Shown here: one piece after another, positions 1-7,590 of the stretch
Position numbering within the stretch: the stretch's first letter is position 1
How the letters are laid out: every line of letters begins with the position of its first letter
Assembly: GCA_035640475.1 (NCBI GenBank)
Contig: DASQWC010000107.1
Span: forward strand, 1-22,691
Origin: DASQWC01 sp035640475
Lineage (GTDB): Bacteria > Actinomycetota > JAICYB01
DNA: 22,691 bases
Reading direction: 5' to 3'
Program-made: the position numbers and the translations under genes
Notes under the pieces: generated by a model
Seen by the model: the letters and a program-made list of their open reading frames with translations, nothing else
Databases searched by the model: none
What the model was told of the DNA's origin: nothing

Positions 1-132
1 GACTGCTGTGAAGCCGAACCATCCGGCAAGAACGCGTGTGCGTCCGCGCAGCGCGAGGTCGACGACGACGAGCAGACACGCGGCCGCCGAGATGACGATC
101 TCGGGGGCGAGCGCCGCGTAGTCGACGGACAC
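1..132 (-). CDS. nuoN: NADH-quinone oxidoreductase subunit N, cluster 2 (partial, N-terminus only)
   Basis: Only the first 44 codons are present; the gene runs off the left edge. NuoN is one of three antiporter-like membrane subunits of complex I. The start is GTG at 132, seven bases after the nuoM stop, with a GAGG ribosome binding site overlapping that stop. The peptide begins MSVDYAALAPEIVI and continues into a hydrophobic helix ending VVVDL, which is the usual NuoN opening (a LxPE motif followed by the first membrane helix). None of the functional Glu/Lys residues lie in this part. Position after nuoM, the usual M-N order, supports the call; length and integrity cannot be judged. Confidence 0.85.
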   Translation of the reverse strand, partial: MSVDYAALAPEIVISAAACLLVVVDLALRGRTRVLAGWFGFTAV

Positions 133-137
133 GCCCG

Positions 138-141
138 CCTC
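138..141 (-). promoter_or_regulatory. Ribosome binding site of nuoN (cluster 2)
   Basis: GAGG overlaps the nuoM stop codon and lies five bases before the GTG start at 132. It fixes that start and suggests translational coupling to nuoM. Confidence 0.6.
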
Positions 142-1699
142 AGCCTCCGAAGATTCCGGCGATCGCGTTGACGGCCGGGGAGGTGATGTCGAGCAGCAGG
201 CGCGGGTAGATGCCGACGGCCAGGATCAGGATCAGGAGCGGCGCCCATGCGACACCTTCGAGCGCGACCACGTCCTTGAACGAGTGACCCTCCCACTCGT
301 CCTTCGGGCGGCCGAGGTTGACGCGCTGGAGGAGCCACAAGAAGTAACCTGCGGTGAGCAGCGTCCCGATCACGCCGACGGTCATGAGCACGCGGAAGAG
401 CGTGGTCATGTCGGCGATCGCGGCCGCCGGGTTGTACGCGCCGACGAGCGACAAGAACTCGCCCCAGAACCCGGCGAGCCCGGGAAGCCCGAGCGAGGCG
501 ATCGCCGAGTACGCGAGTAGACCGGCGAGCCACGGCGTCATGAGCGCGAGCCCGCCCAGCCGCGAGATCTCGCGCGTGTGGAAACGCTCGTGCACCGATC
601 CGGCGATGAAGAAGAGCATGCCGGTGATCAGTCCGTGGACGACCATCGCGAGGATCGCCCCGTTGATGCCGCGGTCGTTGAGCGTCGAGATGCCGAGCAT
701 CACGAAGCCCATATGACCGACCGACGAGAACGCGATGAGGCGTTTCATGTCGGTCTGCGCAAGACATGCAAGCGACGCGTACACGATCGCGATGGCCGCG
801 AGGATGCCGATAAACGGCGCCCAGTCCTCGGCGGCGTCCGGGAGCACGGGCAGCGAGATGCGGACGAAGGCGTACGTGCCCATTTTCAGCAATATCGCGG
901 CCAGGACGACCGACCCGACCGTCGGAGCCTCCGTATGGGCGTCCGGGAGCCAGGTGTGGAACGGCCACATCGGCACCTTGATGGCGAATCCGAGCGCCAG
1001 TCCGGCGAACACGAGGTTGCCGAACAACGGCGACCACGCTCCGGCGACGCCGAGCTCGCCCAGGCGCAGGATGTCGGATGTGTGGACGACACCGGGGCCG
1101 GGCTGAATGTCGGAGCGCAAGTACAGGGCGATGAAACCGAGCAGCATGAAGATCGAGCCGAACAGTGTGTACAGGAAGAACTTGATCGCTGCGTATTCAC
1201 GGCGCTCGGGGCTCCCCCAGACCGCAATCAGGAAGTACATGGGAACGAGCACGAGCTCCCAGAAGATGAAGAACAACACGAGGTCGAGTGCGACGAACGT
1301 GCCGGCCATTCCCGTCGTGAGCAGCAACAGGAGCGACAGGAACCCACGCGGATTCCGCGGTTCGGGCAGGAACTGCATCGAATAGATGACGCAGAGGAAC
1401 GTGACGAGGTACGTGAGCAAGAACAGCGGGAGCGAGATGCCGTCCAAGCCGATGTGGTAGCGGGCGCCGATCGTCGGGATCCAGCTCGCGTCCACTTCGA
1501 ACTGCATCGATGCCGACGAGAAGACGAAGCGGGTAGCCAGCGCCAGAACGATCACGAGCGGCACGGCGGAGAATGCGCCGGCGAGGAAGAAGATCAGCCG
1601 GTCACGGGCGATCTGTTTCGGCACCGCCATGATGACGATCGCGCCGACGAGGGGGAGGAAGACCGCAGCCGATACTCCCCACGTACCGATCCCCGTCAT
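140..1699 (-). CDS. nuoM: NADH-quinone oxidoreductase subunit M, cluster 2
   Basis: Predicted 519-residue polytopic inner-membrane protein, the normal NuoM length. It is an antiporter-like subunit of the complex I membrane arm that helps translocate protons. Visible family motifs are FFIFWELVLVPMYF (Glu148), AIKVPMWPFHTWLPDAHTEAPT (Lys241), LLKMGTYAF (Lys272) and GFWGEF (Glu414). By motif these match E. coli NuoM Glu144, Lys234, Lys265 and Glu407, so the proton path looks intact. The start is ATG at 1699, overlapping the nuoL stop as ATGA, with GGAGG seven bases upstream; the open frame extends further upstream but only over nuoL. Next to nuoL and nuoN in the usual L-M-N order. Confidence 0.97.
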   Translation of the reverse strand: MTGIGTWGVSAAVFLPLVGAIVIMAVPKQIARDRLIFFLAGAFSAVPLVIVLALATRFVFSSASMQFEVDASWIPTIGARYHIGLDGISLPLFLLTYLVTFLCVIYSMQFLPEPRNPRGFLSLLLLLTTGMAGTFVALDLVLFFIFWELVLVPMYFLIAVWGSPERREYAAIKFFLYTLFGSIFMLLGFIALYLRSDIQPGPGVVHTSDILRLGELGVAGAWSPLFGNLVFAGLALGFAIKVPMWPFHTWLPDAHTEAPTVGSVVLAAILLKMGTYAFVRISLPVLPDAAEDWAPFIGILAAIAIVYASLACLAQTDMKRLIAFSSVGHMGFVMLGISTLNDRGINGAILAMVVHGLITGMLFFIAGSVHERFHTREISRLGGLALMTPWLAGLLAYSAIASLGLPGLAGFWGEFLSLVGAYNPAAAIADMTTLFRVLMTVGVIGTLLTAGYFLWLLQRVNLGRPKDEWEGHSFKDVVALEGVAWAPLLILILAVGIYPRLLLDITSPAVNAIAGIFGG

Positions 1700-3675
1700 C
1701 CGATTCCTCCCGTAATGAAGAGCACTGCGCCCACGATGACGAGGCCCGCGAACAGACCCGCCGCGTAGCGCTGCACGTTGCCCGTTTGTGTCCTCCGGAG
1801 TCCGAAGCTCAGCTTGTCGGTCAGCCACGCAGCGCCGTTCACCACTCCGTCCACGGCGTGCTCATCGACGCTTCGCGTTGCCCGGCCGGTGAGGACGGTA
1901 CCCGATCCGGCCGCGTTGACGACGCCGTCGATCAGCTTCTGATCGAGCCTCCGGTACACGAACTTCGCGAGCGGATACTGCACCGGCCTGACGAACAGGC
2001 CGAGGTACACGTCGTCGAAGTAGAAGCGGCGTTCGGCCGCACGGAACAGAGGGCCGAGCTTCTTCAGCGGCTCGAGGACGCCGAAGCCGAACTCGGCATT
2101 GCGGTACATCGCAACGCCGAGACCGATGCCGGCCAGCGCGATGATGATCGAGAGCACGGCGATCCAGCCGACGAATTCGCCGTGGTGCGCGCCCTCGAAG
2201 TGGAACCACTCTGCGAAGAGGTTGTTGACCGGCGTTCCGACCCAGCCGCCGACGACGCTGAGCACGCCGAGAACGATGAGCGGGCCGGTCATCGACGGCG
2301 GCGACTCGTGCGGGGAGGCGTGGCCGGCGTGGTCGTCATCCGCCCCGCCGGCGATCGGCATCCGCCGGTAGCGTCCGAAAAACGTGAGCGTGCACGCGCG
2401 CGCCATGTAAAAGGCCGTCAGGAACGCGGTGATCAGCGCGGCGACGAAGACGAAGCGGTTCCCGCTCTCGAAGGATGCGGCGACGATCTCGTCCTTCGAC
2501 CAGAAGCCGGCAAAGGGCGGGACGCCGGCGAGCGCGAGGGACCCGATGATGAACGTCGCGTACGTGACGGGCATGAACCTGCGAAGGCCGCCCATCTCGA
2601 ACATGTCGTTGGAGTGCACGGCGTGAATCACGCTTCCGGCTCCCAGGAAGAGCAGCGCCTTGAAGAACGCGTGTGTCCAGAGGTGGAAGATGCCGGCGGT
2701 CGCGGCACCGACTGAGAGCGCGGCCATCATGTATCCGAGCTGGCTGACCGTCGAGTACGCGAGAACACGCTTGATGTCGCGCTGGACGACGGCCAGCACC
2801 GCCGCCAGCAGCATCGTGATCGACGCGACGACGGCGATGACGCTCATCGCCGTCTCGGAGGCCGAGAACAGGCCGAAGATGCGCGCGACCATGTAGACCC
2901 CGGCCGTGACCATCGTGGCGGCGTGGATGAGTGCCGATACGGGGGTCGGGCCGGCCATTGCGTCGGGAAGCCACACGTGCAGCGGGAACTGCGCAGACTT
3001 CCCGACGGCACCGCAGAAGAGCAGCAGCGCCCCCGCGGTCACGACGGTCGACGACACGTCTCCGGCCGCTACGCGTTCCTGGAGCTGGCCGATGTTGAAC
3101 GTGTGGGCGCCGATGAACAGGACGAAGATCCCGATCACGAAGCCGAGATCACCCGTCTTGGTCGTGATGAAGGCCTTGATGGCGGCGTCCGAGTTCTCCT
3201 TCTCTTCGTACCAGTGGCCGATGAGGAGGTACGAGCAGATGCCCACGAGCTCCCAGCCCAACAGCAGCTGGACTGTGTTGTTGGCAATTACGAGCGTGAG
3301 CATCGAGCCCGTGAAGAGGTTCAGCGCGGCGTAGTACCACGTGTACCGGACGTCTCCGTGCATGTAGCCGAGCGAATAGATCTGCACGAGCAGGGAGACG
3401 AGGCAGACGACGACGAACATCATCGCGGCAAGGGAGTCGACGCGGATCCCGAGCTCGAGGCTCAGGCTGCCGAACGTGATCCACCGGATCGACCGCTCGA
3501 CGATCTCGTGAGAGTTGATCGCCTCGACGAACGACAAGAGGCCGATCGCGAACGCAATGCCGGTGGCCGTGATGCCGATGGGGGCGCCCTTTCCCGGCGT
3601 CCGCTTGCCGAAGAACACGATGAGAAAGAAGGCCGAGAGCGGAAGGACCGGAATGAGCCATGCCATTTCGCGCAT
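1696..3675 (-). CDS. nuoL: NADH-quinone oxidoreductase subunit L, cluster 2
   Basis: Predicted 659 residues, the distal antiporter-like pump subunit of complex I with a C-terminal lateral helix. Family motifs: LLGWELVGICSYLLIG (Glu142), GAVGKSAQFPLHVWLPDAM (Lys226), HAATMVTAGVY, THAFFKALLFLGAGSV (Lys339) and FWSKDEI (Lys394). By motif these match E. coli NuoL Glu144, Lys229, Lys342 and Lys399. Residues about 443-456 form an Asp/His-rich loop before the conserved HESPPSM. Near the C-terminus, DGVVN occurs twice (about 583 and 609), whereas cluster 1 NuoL has it once. ATG at 3675 lies four bases after the nuoK stop; a second in-frame ATG (MAWLIP) three codons in is a possible alternative. Confidence 0.97.
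   Translation of the reverse strand: MREMAWLIPVLPLSAFFLIVFFGKRTPGKGAPIGITATGIAFAIGLLSFVEAINSHEIVERSIRWITFGSLSLELGIRVDSLAAMMFVVVCLVSLLVQIYSLGYMHGDVRYTWYYAALNLFTGSMLTLVIANNTVQLLLGWELVGICSYLLIGHWYEEKENSDAAIKAFITTKTGDLGFVIGIFVLFIGAHTFNIGQLQERVAAGDVSSTVVTAGALLLFCGAVGKSAQFPLHVWLPDAMAGPTPVSALIHAATMVTAGVYMVARIFGLFSASETAMSVIAVVASITMLLAAVLAVVQRDIKRVLAYSTVSQLGYMMAALSVGAATAGIFHLWTHAFFKALLFLGAGSVIHAVHSNDMFEMGGLRRFMPVTYATFIIGSLALAGVPPFAGFWSKDEIVAASFESGNRFVFVAALITAFLTAFYMARACTLTFFGRYRRMPIAGGADDDHAGHASPHESPPSMTGPLIVLGVLSVVGGWVGTPVNNLFAEWFHFEGAHHGEFVGWIAVLSIIIALAGIGLGVAMYRNAEFGFGVLEPLKKLGPLFRAAERRFYFDDVYLGLFVRPVQYPLAKFVYRRLDQKLIDGVVNAAGSGTVLTGRATRSVDEHAVDGVVNGAAWLTDKLSFGLRRTQTGNVQRYAAGLFAGLVIVGAVLFITGGIG
1706..1710 (-). 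promoter_or_regulatory. Ribosome binding site of nuoM (cluster 2)
   Basis: GGAGG lies six bases before the ATG at 1699, inside the last codons of nuoL. It decides the nuoM start against the longer upstream reading. Confidence 0.7.
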
Positions 3676-3679
3676 CAGG

Positions 3680-3979
3680 TCACCACTTCATGAGGTTCAT
3701 GTCGTCGACGGCGATCGTCGTCCGCTGCCGGTACAGGAGCATGACGATTGCGATGCCGATGCCGACCTCCGCGGCCGTCACCGCGATGATGAACAGCACG
3801 AGGATGTTGCCGACGGGGTCTTGGAGCAGCTGCGAGAACGTGATGAGGTTGATATTCGCCGCGTTGATCATCAGCTCGACCGAGATCAGCAGCATGACGC
3901 CGTGACGGCGCGCCAGGACGCCGTAGACGCCGCAGGCGAAGATGAACGCGCTGAGTAGAAGCGGGAGAACGACGGGCAA
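3680..3979 (-). CDS. nuoK: NADH-quinone oxidoreductase subunit K, cluster 2
   Basis: Small membrane subunit, 99 residues with three predicted helices, exactly the usual NuoK length. Conserved membrane glutamates are Glu35 (ISVELMINA) and Glu71 (TAAEVGIGI), matching E. coli Glu36 and Glu72 of the proton path. The C-terminus VDDMNLMKW is typical. The start is inferred as TTG at 3979, four bases after the nuoJ stop, with GGAGAG about 10 bases upstream. The nearest upstream ATG (4051) would overlap nuoJ by 68 bases and add a non-membrane Arg/Ser-rich leader, so it was rejected. The identity is secure; the TTG start is less so. Confidence 0.93.
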   Translation of the reverse strand: MPVVLPLLLSAFIFACGVYGVLARRHGVMLLISVELMINAANINLITFSQLLQDPVGNILVLFIIAVTAAEVGIGIAIVMLLYRQRTTIAVDDMNLMKW

Positions 3980-3983
3980 CCGG

Positions 3984-4472
3984 TCAGTCTCTCCGCGCGA
4001 GGACGATCGCACCGACGAGGGCAGCAAGCAGAAGGATCGACACGGCCTCAAAGGGAAGGATCCAGCGTGTGAACAGCGCCGTCCCGAGCTGGCGCGTCGG
4101 GAAGGCGACGAAGAACTTCATCCGCTGACCACCGAAGGCGGCCACGATCCCGACGGCAAGCACCGCAAACGTGCCCAGTGCTACGAGCGCGGCCAGCCCG
4201 CGCTGGTCGTTGTCGACGACCCGGGGGCCGGGGGCTTGGGACGTGAGCATGATTCCGAAAAGGAAGAGGATCACGACGGCGCCCACGTAGATCAGGATCT
4301 GCGCGAGCCCCACGAATTCGGCGCCGAAGAGAATGAAGATGCCGGCCGCGCCGAGAAGCGCGGCCGCCAGCCCGAGCGCCGCATGTACGACGTTGCGCGT
4401 CGTCACGACGAAGAGCGCCGAGATCGCCGTCGCCCCGCCGAGCACCCAGAAGACCAGCTGTTTGAGGAGCAC
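3984..4472 (-). CDS. nuoJ: NADH-quinone oxidoreductase subunit J, cluster 2
   Basis: Predicted 162-residue, roughly five-helix membrane subunit. The third helix carries the NuoJ hallmark LAQILIYVGAVVILFLFGIML (about 56-76), the segment known to bend as a pi-bulge during coupling. WILPFEAVSILLLAALVGAIVLARR at the C-terminus is also typical. The start is GTG at 4472, 18 bases after the nuoI stop, with no strong ribosome binding site seen. This is the largest spacing between neighbouring genes inside cluster 2. Overall sequence is clearly different from the cluster 1 NuoJ. Confidence 0.95.
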   Translation of the reverse strand: MLLKQLVFWVLGGATAISALFVVTTRNVVHAALGLAAALLGAAGIFILFGAEFVGLAQILIYVGAVVILFLFGIMLTSQAPGPRVVDNDQRGLAALVALGTFAVLAVGIVAAFGGQRMKFFVAFPTRQLGTALFTRWILPFEAVSILLLAALVGAIVLARRD

Positions 4473-4490
4473 GCCGATACTTTCTATCCG

Positions 4491-5483
4491 TCAGCCGCGC
4501 ATCTGGTCCAGGATCGGCTTGAGCACCGCGACGAGATCCACCGGATCCGTCGTCGGCGCTTCACCCCGGTGCTGGAGCTCGGCGAGCTTCTTGAGACGGC
4601 CGCGTTCGACGGGACCGATGCCGGCCGGAAGATTGGTGGGGTCGACCCGCGGGATGTCACCGAGGTCGGCGGCGGGCGCCGGAGCCGCGACGGGGCGTTC
4701 CGTATCGCTCGGTGTGGTCGTCGGTTCGGCGGCTTGCGGGGCGGCCGCCTCGGCTCCCGTGGCCGGTTCGGGAGCTGCCGGCGCTTGCACGGCGGCCATC
4801 GCCGGCGTCGCGGTCGGCGGTGTGTCCGACGAACCGGGCTCGGCGACCGGCGCGCCGGACAGCCGAGCGAGGTAGGCATCCTTCTTGTCCTGCTCGCGAA
4901 TGACGGCCCAGATGCCCTCGGCCCGCTTGTCGTGCGCGGTCTTCTGGAGCTCCCTGGCCTTCTCCTCGGCGTCCTCGACGAGCGGGGGTGGCGGCAGCAC
5001 GTGCTCCTGCCAGCTTTGGAGGACGTCGGACTCGTGGATCATTCCCTCGTAGGTGTACGAGTTGTATTCGAAGTACGGCGACCAGTGCAGCGCGTCGAAC
5101 GGGCATACCTCGACGCAGATCCCGCAGTACATGCACAGGCCGTAGTCGATCGCGAAGCGGTCGAGCTCGTTCACCGGCTTTCGCTTGCCGGGCTTCTGGA
5201 CTTTGTGGCCCTCGATATAGATGCACCAGCACGGGCACTCCTTCGAGCAGAGCATGCACACCGTGCAGTTCTCCTCGAGGAGCGCAATGACGCCGCGTGT
5301 CCGCTCCGGGAGCTCGATGCGCTCCTCCGGGTACTGGACGGTGACGGCCTTCGACAGCATCGTGCGGAGCGTGACCCGCATCGCCTCGATGATCCCGAGC
5401 GTCGGGAGCCGGAACCTGCCGCGCTGACGTTCCTCGACCTCGCGGATCGCCGTGTCGTCGGGGTGGCGTTCGGGCGCTCTCAC
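4491..5483 (-). CDS. nuoI: NADH-quinone oxidoreductase subunit I, cluster 2, with long C-terminal extension
   Basis: Two-[4Fe-4S] ferredoxin-like subunit that carries electrons towards the terminal cluster in NuoB. Ligands: Cys73, 76, 79, 83 and Cys117, 120, 123, 127, in CTVCMLCSKECP and CMYCGICVEVCP. The signature is that of actinobacterial second-copy NuoI as I recall it. The first site is followed by extra cysteines at 85 and 87. At 330 residues it is far longer than usual (about 160-220). After the ferredoxin fold (to about 145) come a charged helical stretch (about 165-208), an Ala/Pro/Thr-rich linker (about 212-275) and a short conserved-looking tail (about 285-330). The start is GTG at 5483, overlapping the nuoH stop as GTGA. 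The extension has no function I recognise. Confidence 0.95.
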   Translation of the reverse strand: MRAPERHPDDTAIREVEERQRGRFRLPTLGIIEAMRVTLRTMLSKAVTVQYPEERIELPERTRGVIALLEENCTVCMLCSKECPCWCIYIEGHKVQKPGKRKPVNELDRFAIDYGLCMYCGICVEVCPFDALHWSPYFEYNSYTYEGMIHESDVLQSWQEHVLPPPPLVEDAEEKARELQKTAHDKRAEGIWAVIREQDKKDAYLARLSGAPVAEPGSSDTPPTATPAMAAVQAPAAPEPATGAEAAAPQAAEPTTTPSDTERPVAAPAPAADLGDIPRVDPTNLPAGIGPVERGRLKKLAELQHRGEAPTTDPVDLVAVLKPILDQMRG

Positions 5484-6445
5484 GTCAGGACCTTGTAGAC
5501 GGAGATCCCGAGCACGTTGATCAGCCCGAGGGGAATGAGGAGCTTCCACGCGAGCTGCTGGAGCTGATCTTCACGCAGGCGCGGCAGCGTGAAGCGGACC
5601 CAGATGAAGAAGACCCCGAACGCCATGGTCTTGCCGAGGAACCAGAAGATCGGCGGCAGGATCGGCCCGTTCCACCCGCCGAGAAAAAGGAGCGTCCCGA
5701 GGGCAGAAAGCGCGACAACGTGAGCGAACTCGGACATGTAGAAGAAGATGAAGCGCATGCCCGAGTACTCGGTCAGGGGGCCGGTGATGATCTCGGACTC
5801 CGCGGCCGGCATGTCGAAGGGGTTCCACATCACCTCGGCGAACGACGCGATCAGGAACATCCCGAAGGCAATAGCACCAAACGGGAGCGGCCACAGCACG
5901 AACGGGACGGAGTGCTGCGCCTCGACGATGTCGGACAGCGAGAGGCTGCCGGCGAGCATGGCGATCGCGACGGCACCCAGTACGACGGGTAGCTCGTAGG
6001 CGATGATCTGGCCGACGGCACGCAGACCGCCGATGAGTGTGAACTTGCTCTGCGACGCGTACGCCGCCATGACGATTGCGATGGCGCCGATGGCCGAGAT
6101 GGCGAGCACGTAGAACAAGCCCAAGTCGAGCTCCGCGGCGACGATGCCCGGCGCAACGGGTATGACCGCGAAGATCAGGAACGCCGGCAGCAGGGCAACC
6201 AGCGGCGCAAGCCTGAAGACCGGCGCATCGGCGGCGGCGGGCACGATGTCTTCTTTCTGGATGGGCTTGAGGAACTCCGCGATCGGCTGCCCGATCCCGT
6301 GGAAACGTCCGGCGTACATCGGGCCCATCCGGTTCATGACCCGCGAGTGAATCTTCAGCAGGCCGTAGAGAAGGAGTCCGGTCGATAACAGGACGGCGAC
6401 GAGGATGATGACCGCGCTCACCGGCAACCGAACGAGCGGGCTCAC
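5480..6445 (-). CDS. nuoH: NADH-quinone oxidoreductase subunit H, cluster 2 (divergent)
   Basis: Predicted 321-residue membrane subunit that forms the quinone chamber and the link between the peripheral arm and the pumps. Recognisable NuoH features are RMGPxxAG, QKED, IAYELPVVLG, PFDMPAAESE, LTEYSGMRF and FLGGWNGP. It departs from the family in the chamber loops: the usual ERK after the first helix reads LLK (29-31), GPNRAGPFG reads GPMYAGRFHG, and AETNRAPFD reads AEVMWNPFD (203-211). The start is taken as GTG at 6445, overlapping the nuoD stop (GTGA) as elsewhere here; a second in-frame GTG at 6421 is possible. Much more divergent than the cluster 1 NuoH, yet intact. Confidence 0.95.
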   Translation of the reverse strand: MSPLVRLPVSAVIILVAVLLSTGLLLYGLLKIHSRVMNRMGPMYAGRFHGIGQPIAEFLKPIQKEDIVPAAADAPVFRLAPLVALLPAFLIFAVIPVAPGIVAAELDLGLFYVLAISAIGAIAIVMAAYASQSKFTLIGGLRAVGQIIAYELPVVLGAVAIAMLAGSLSLSDIVEAQHSVPFVLWPLPFGAIAFGMFLIASFAEVMWNPFDMPAAESEIITGPLTEYSGMRFIFFYMSEFAHVVALSALGTLLFLGGWNGPILPPIFWFLGKTMAFGVFFIWVRFTLPRLREDQLQQLAWKLLIPLGLINVLGISVYKVLT

Positions 6446-7587
6446 CGGTCGATGTCTCCGACGACGAAGTCCAGAGAGCCGAGGATGGCCACGATGTCCG
6501 GGACGTAGGTGTCCTTCAAGAGGTACGGAAGGACGCTGACGTTGGAGAACGACCCGGTCCGGATCTTCAGCCGGTACGGCTCTTTGTCGCCCTTCGAGAT
6601 CAGGTAGTAACCGTTCTCGCCGCGCGGGCTGTCGGCGCGGATGTAGACCTCGCCTTCGGGGACCTTGAACGTGCGGCCGACGCCGGTGTTCACGGGGCCC
6701 GGCGGGAGGTCGTCCAGCGCTTGCTCGACGATATTGCACGACTCCCACATCTCGCGGACGCGTTGCACGTAGCGGTCGAAGCAGTCGCCGCGCTCCCCGA
6801 CCGGCACCTCGAACTCGTAGTCGCCGTAACCGAGGTAGTCCTCTTCCTTCCGCGCGTCGGTGGGAACGCCGGACGCCCGCAGGTTCGGTCCGGAGACGCC
6901 GTAGTCGAGCGCGACGTCCGGGGGAAGCTCGCCGATCCCCCGGGTACGCTCGATGAAGATGTCGTTGCCGATCAGGAATTCGAGCCACTGCTCGACGCGT
7001 GTGCGGAAGTACTCGAGGATGGGCGGAACTCCCTCGTAGAAGCCCTGGGGAAAGTCTTCCTTCACGCCGCCGATGCGGGCCCAGTTCGTGTGCATCCGCT
7101 GACCCGTCACCATCTCGAGGAGGTCGAGCGCGTATTCACGGTCGCGGTAGCCGTACATCGGGGGCGTTAGGGCGCCGAGCTCGAGTCCATAGACACCGCA
7201 GAACATCGAGTGCGACGCAAGGCGCGTGAGCTCGAAGAGAATCACGCGCTGGACTTGGGCTCGCTTGGGCACCTCGATCCCGGCAAGTTCCTCGCAGGCG
7301 ATGCAGTACGGAACCTCGTTGCAGAAGCCGGACACCCAGTCCAGACGATTGAACAGCGCCGTGTTCTGCATCGGCGTCCGCTGCTCGGCGAGCTTCTCGA
7401 AGGCGCGGTGCATGTATCCGAGAACCGGCTCGGCGTCCACAACTCGCTCCCCGTCGAGTCGCGCGACGACGCGCAGAACGCCATGCGTGGAGGGGTGCTG
7501 GGGGCCGATGTTGAGCACCATGTCGCCGGTCGCCATGTCGCGCTCGGTGATCGCCGTGATATATCCGCGCGTGGCGACTTCAGTCAT
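6442..7587 (-). CDS. nuoD: NADH-quinone oxidoreductase subunit D, cluster 2 (divergent 49-kDa subunit)
   Basis: 381-residue quinone-site subunit of the peripheral arm, hydrogenase large-subunit fold without metal. It has GPQHPSTHG (His31), the region matching the quinone-site His38 loop of Thermus Nqo4, GVKEDFP, RASGVPTD, PVGERGDCFDRY and the C-terminal GDIDR. Where Nqo4 and the cluster 1 NuoD have Tyr (MDYL, ADYL), this protein has Trp84 (RLDW). It is also 24 residues shorter than cluster 1 NuoD between about 298 and 311, losing the segment that there contains PPPR and SMEAVIHHFKLYTEG. ATG at 7587 is three bases after the nuoC stop. It is followed directly by nuoH; no nuoE, F or G intervene. 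Confidence 0.96.
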   Translation of the reverse strand: MTEVATRGYITAITERDMATGDMVLNIGPQHPSTHGVLRVVARLDGERVVDAEPVLGYMHRAFEKLAEQRTPMQNTALFNRLDWVSGFCNEVPYCIACEELAGIEVPKRAQVQRVILFELTRLASHSMFCGVYGLELGALTPPMYGYRDREYALDLLEMVTGQRMHTNWARIGGVKEDFPQGFYEGVPPILEYFRTRVEQWLEFLIGNDIFIERTRGIGELPPDVALDYGVSGPNLRASGVPTDARKEEDYLGYGDYEFEVPVGERGDCFDRYVQRVREMWESCNIVEQALDDLPPGPVNTGVGRTFKVPEGEVYIRADSPRGENGYYLISKGDKEPYRLKIRTGSFSNVSVLPYLLKDTYVPDIVAILGSLDFVVGDIDR

Positions 7588-7590
7588 CGA

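Noticed and set aside
3942..5498. Long plus-strand open frame (518 codons) across nuoJ and nuoI of cluster 2
   Set aside because: It is an antisense shadow in GC-rich DNA: Arg/Glu/Asp/His-heavy with no domain, lying over genes with complete FeS and membrane motifs on the minus strand.
6442..7587. Cluster 2 NuoD as a NiFe-hydrogenase large subunit
   Set aside because: It has the complex I GPQHPSTHG and ends GDIDR; the paired CxxC nickel-ligand motifs of hydrogenases are absent at both ends.
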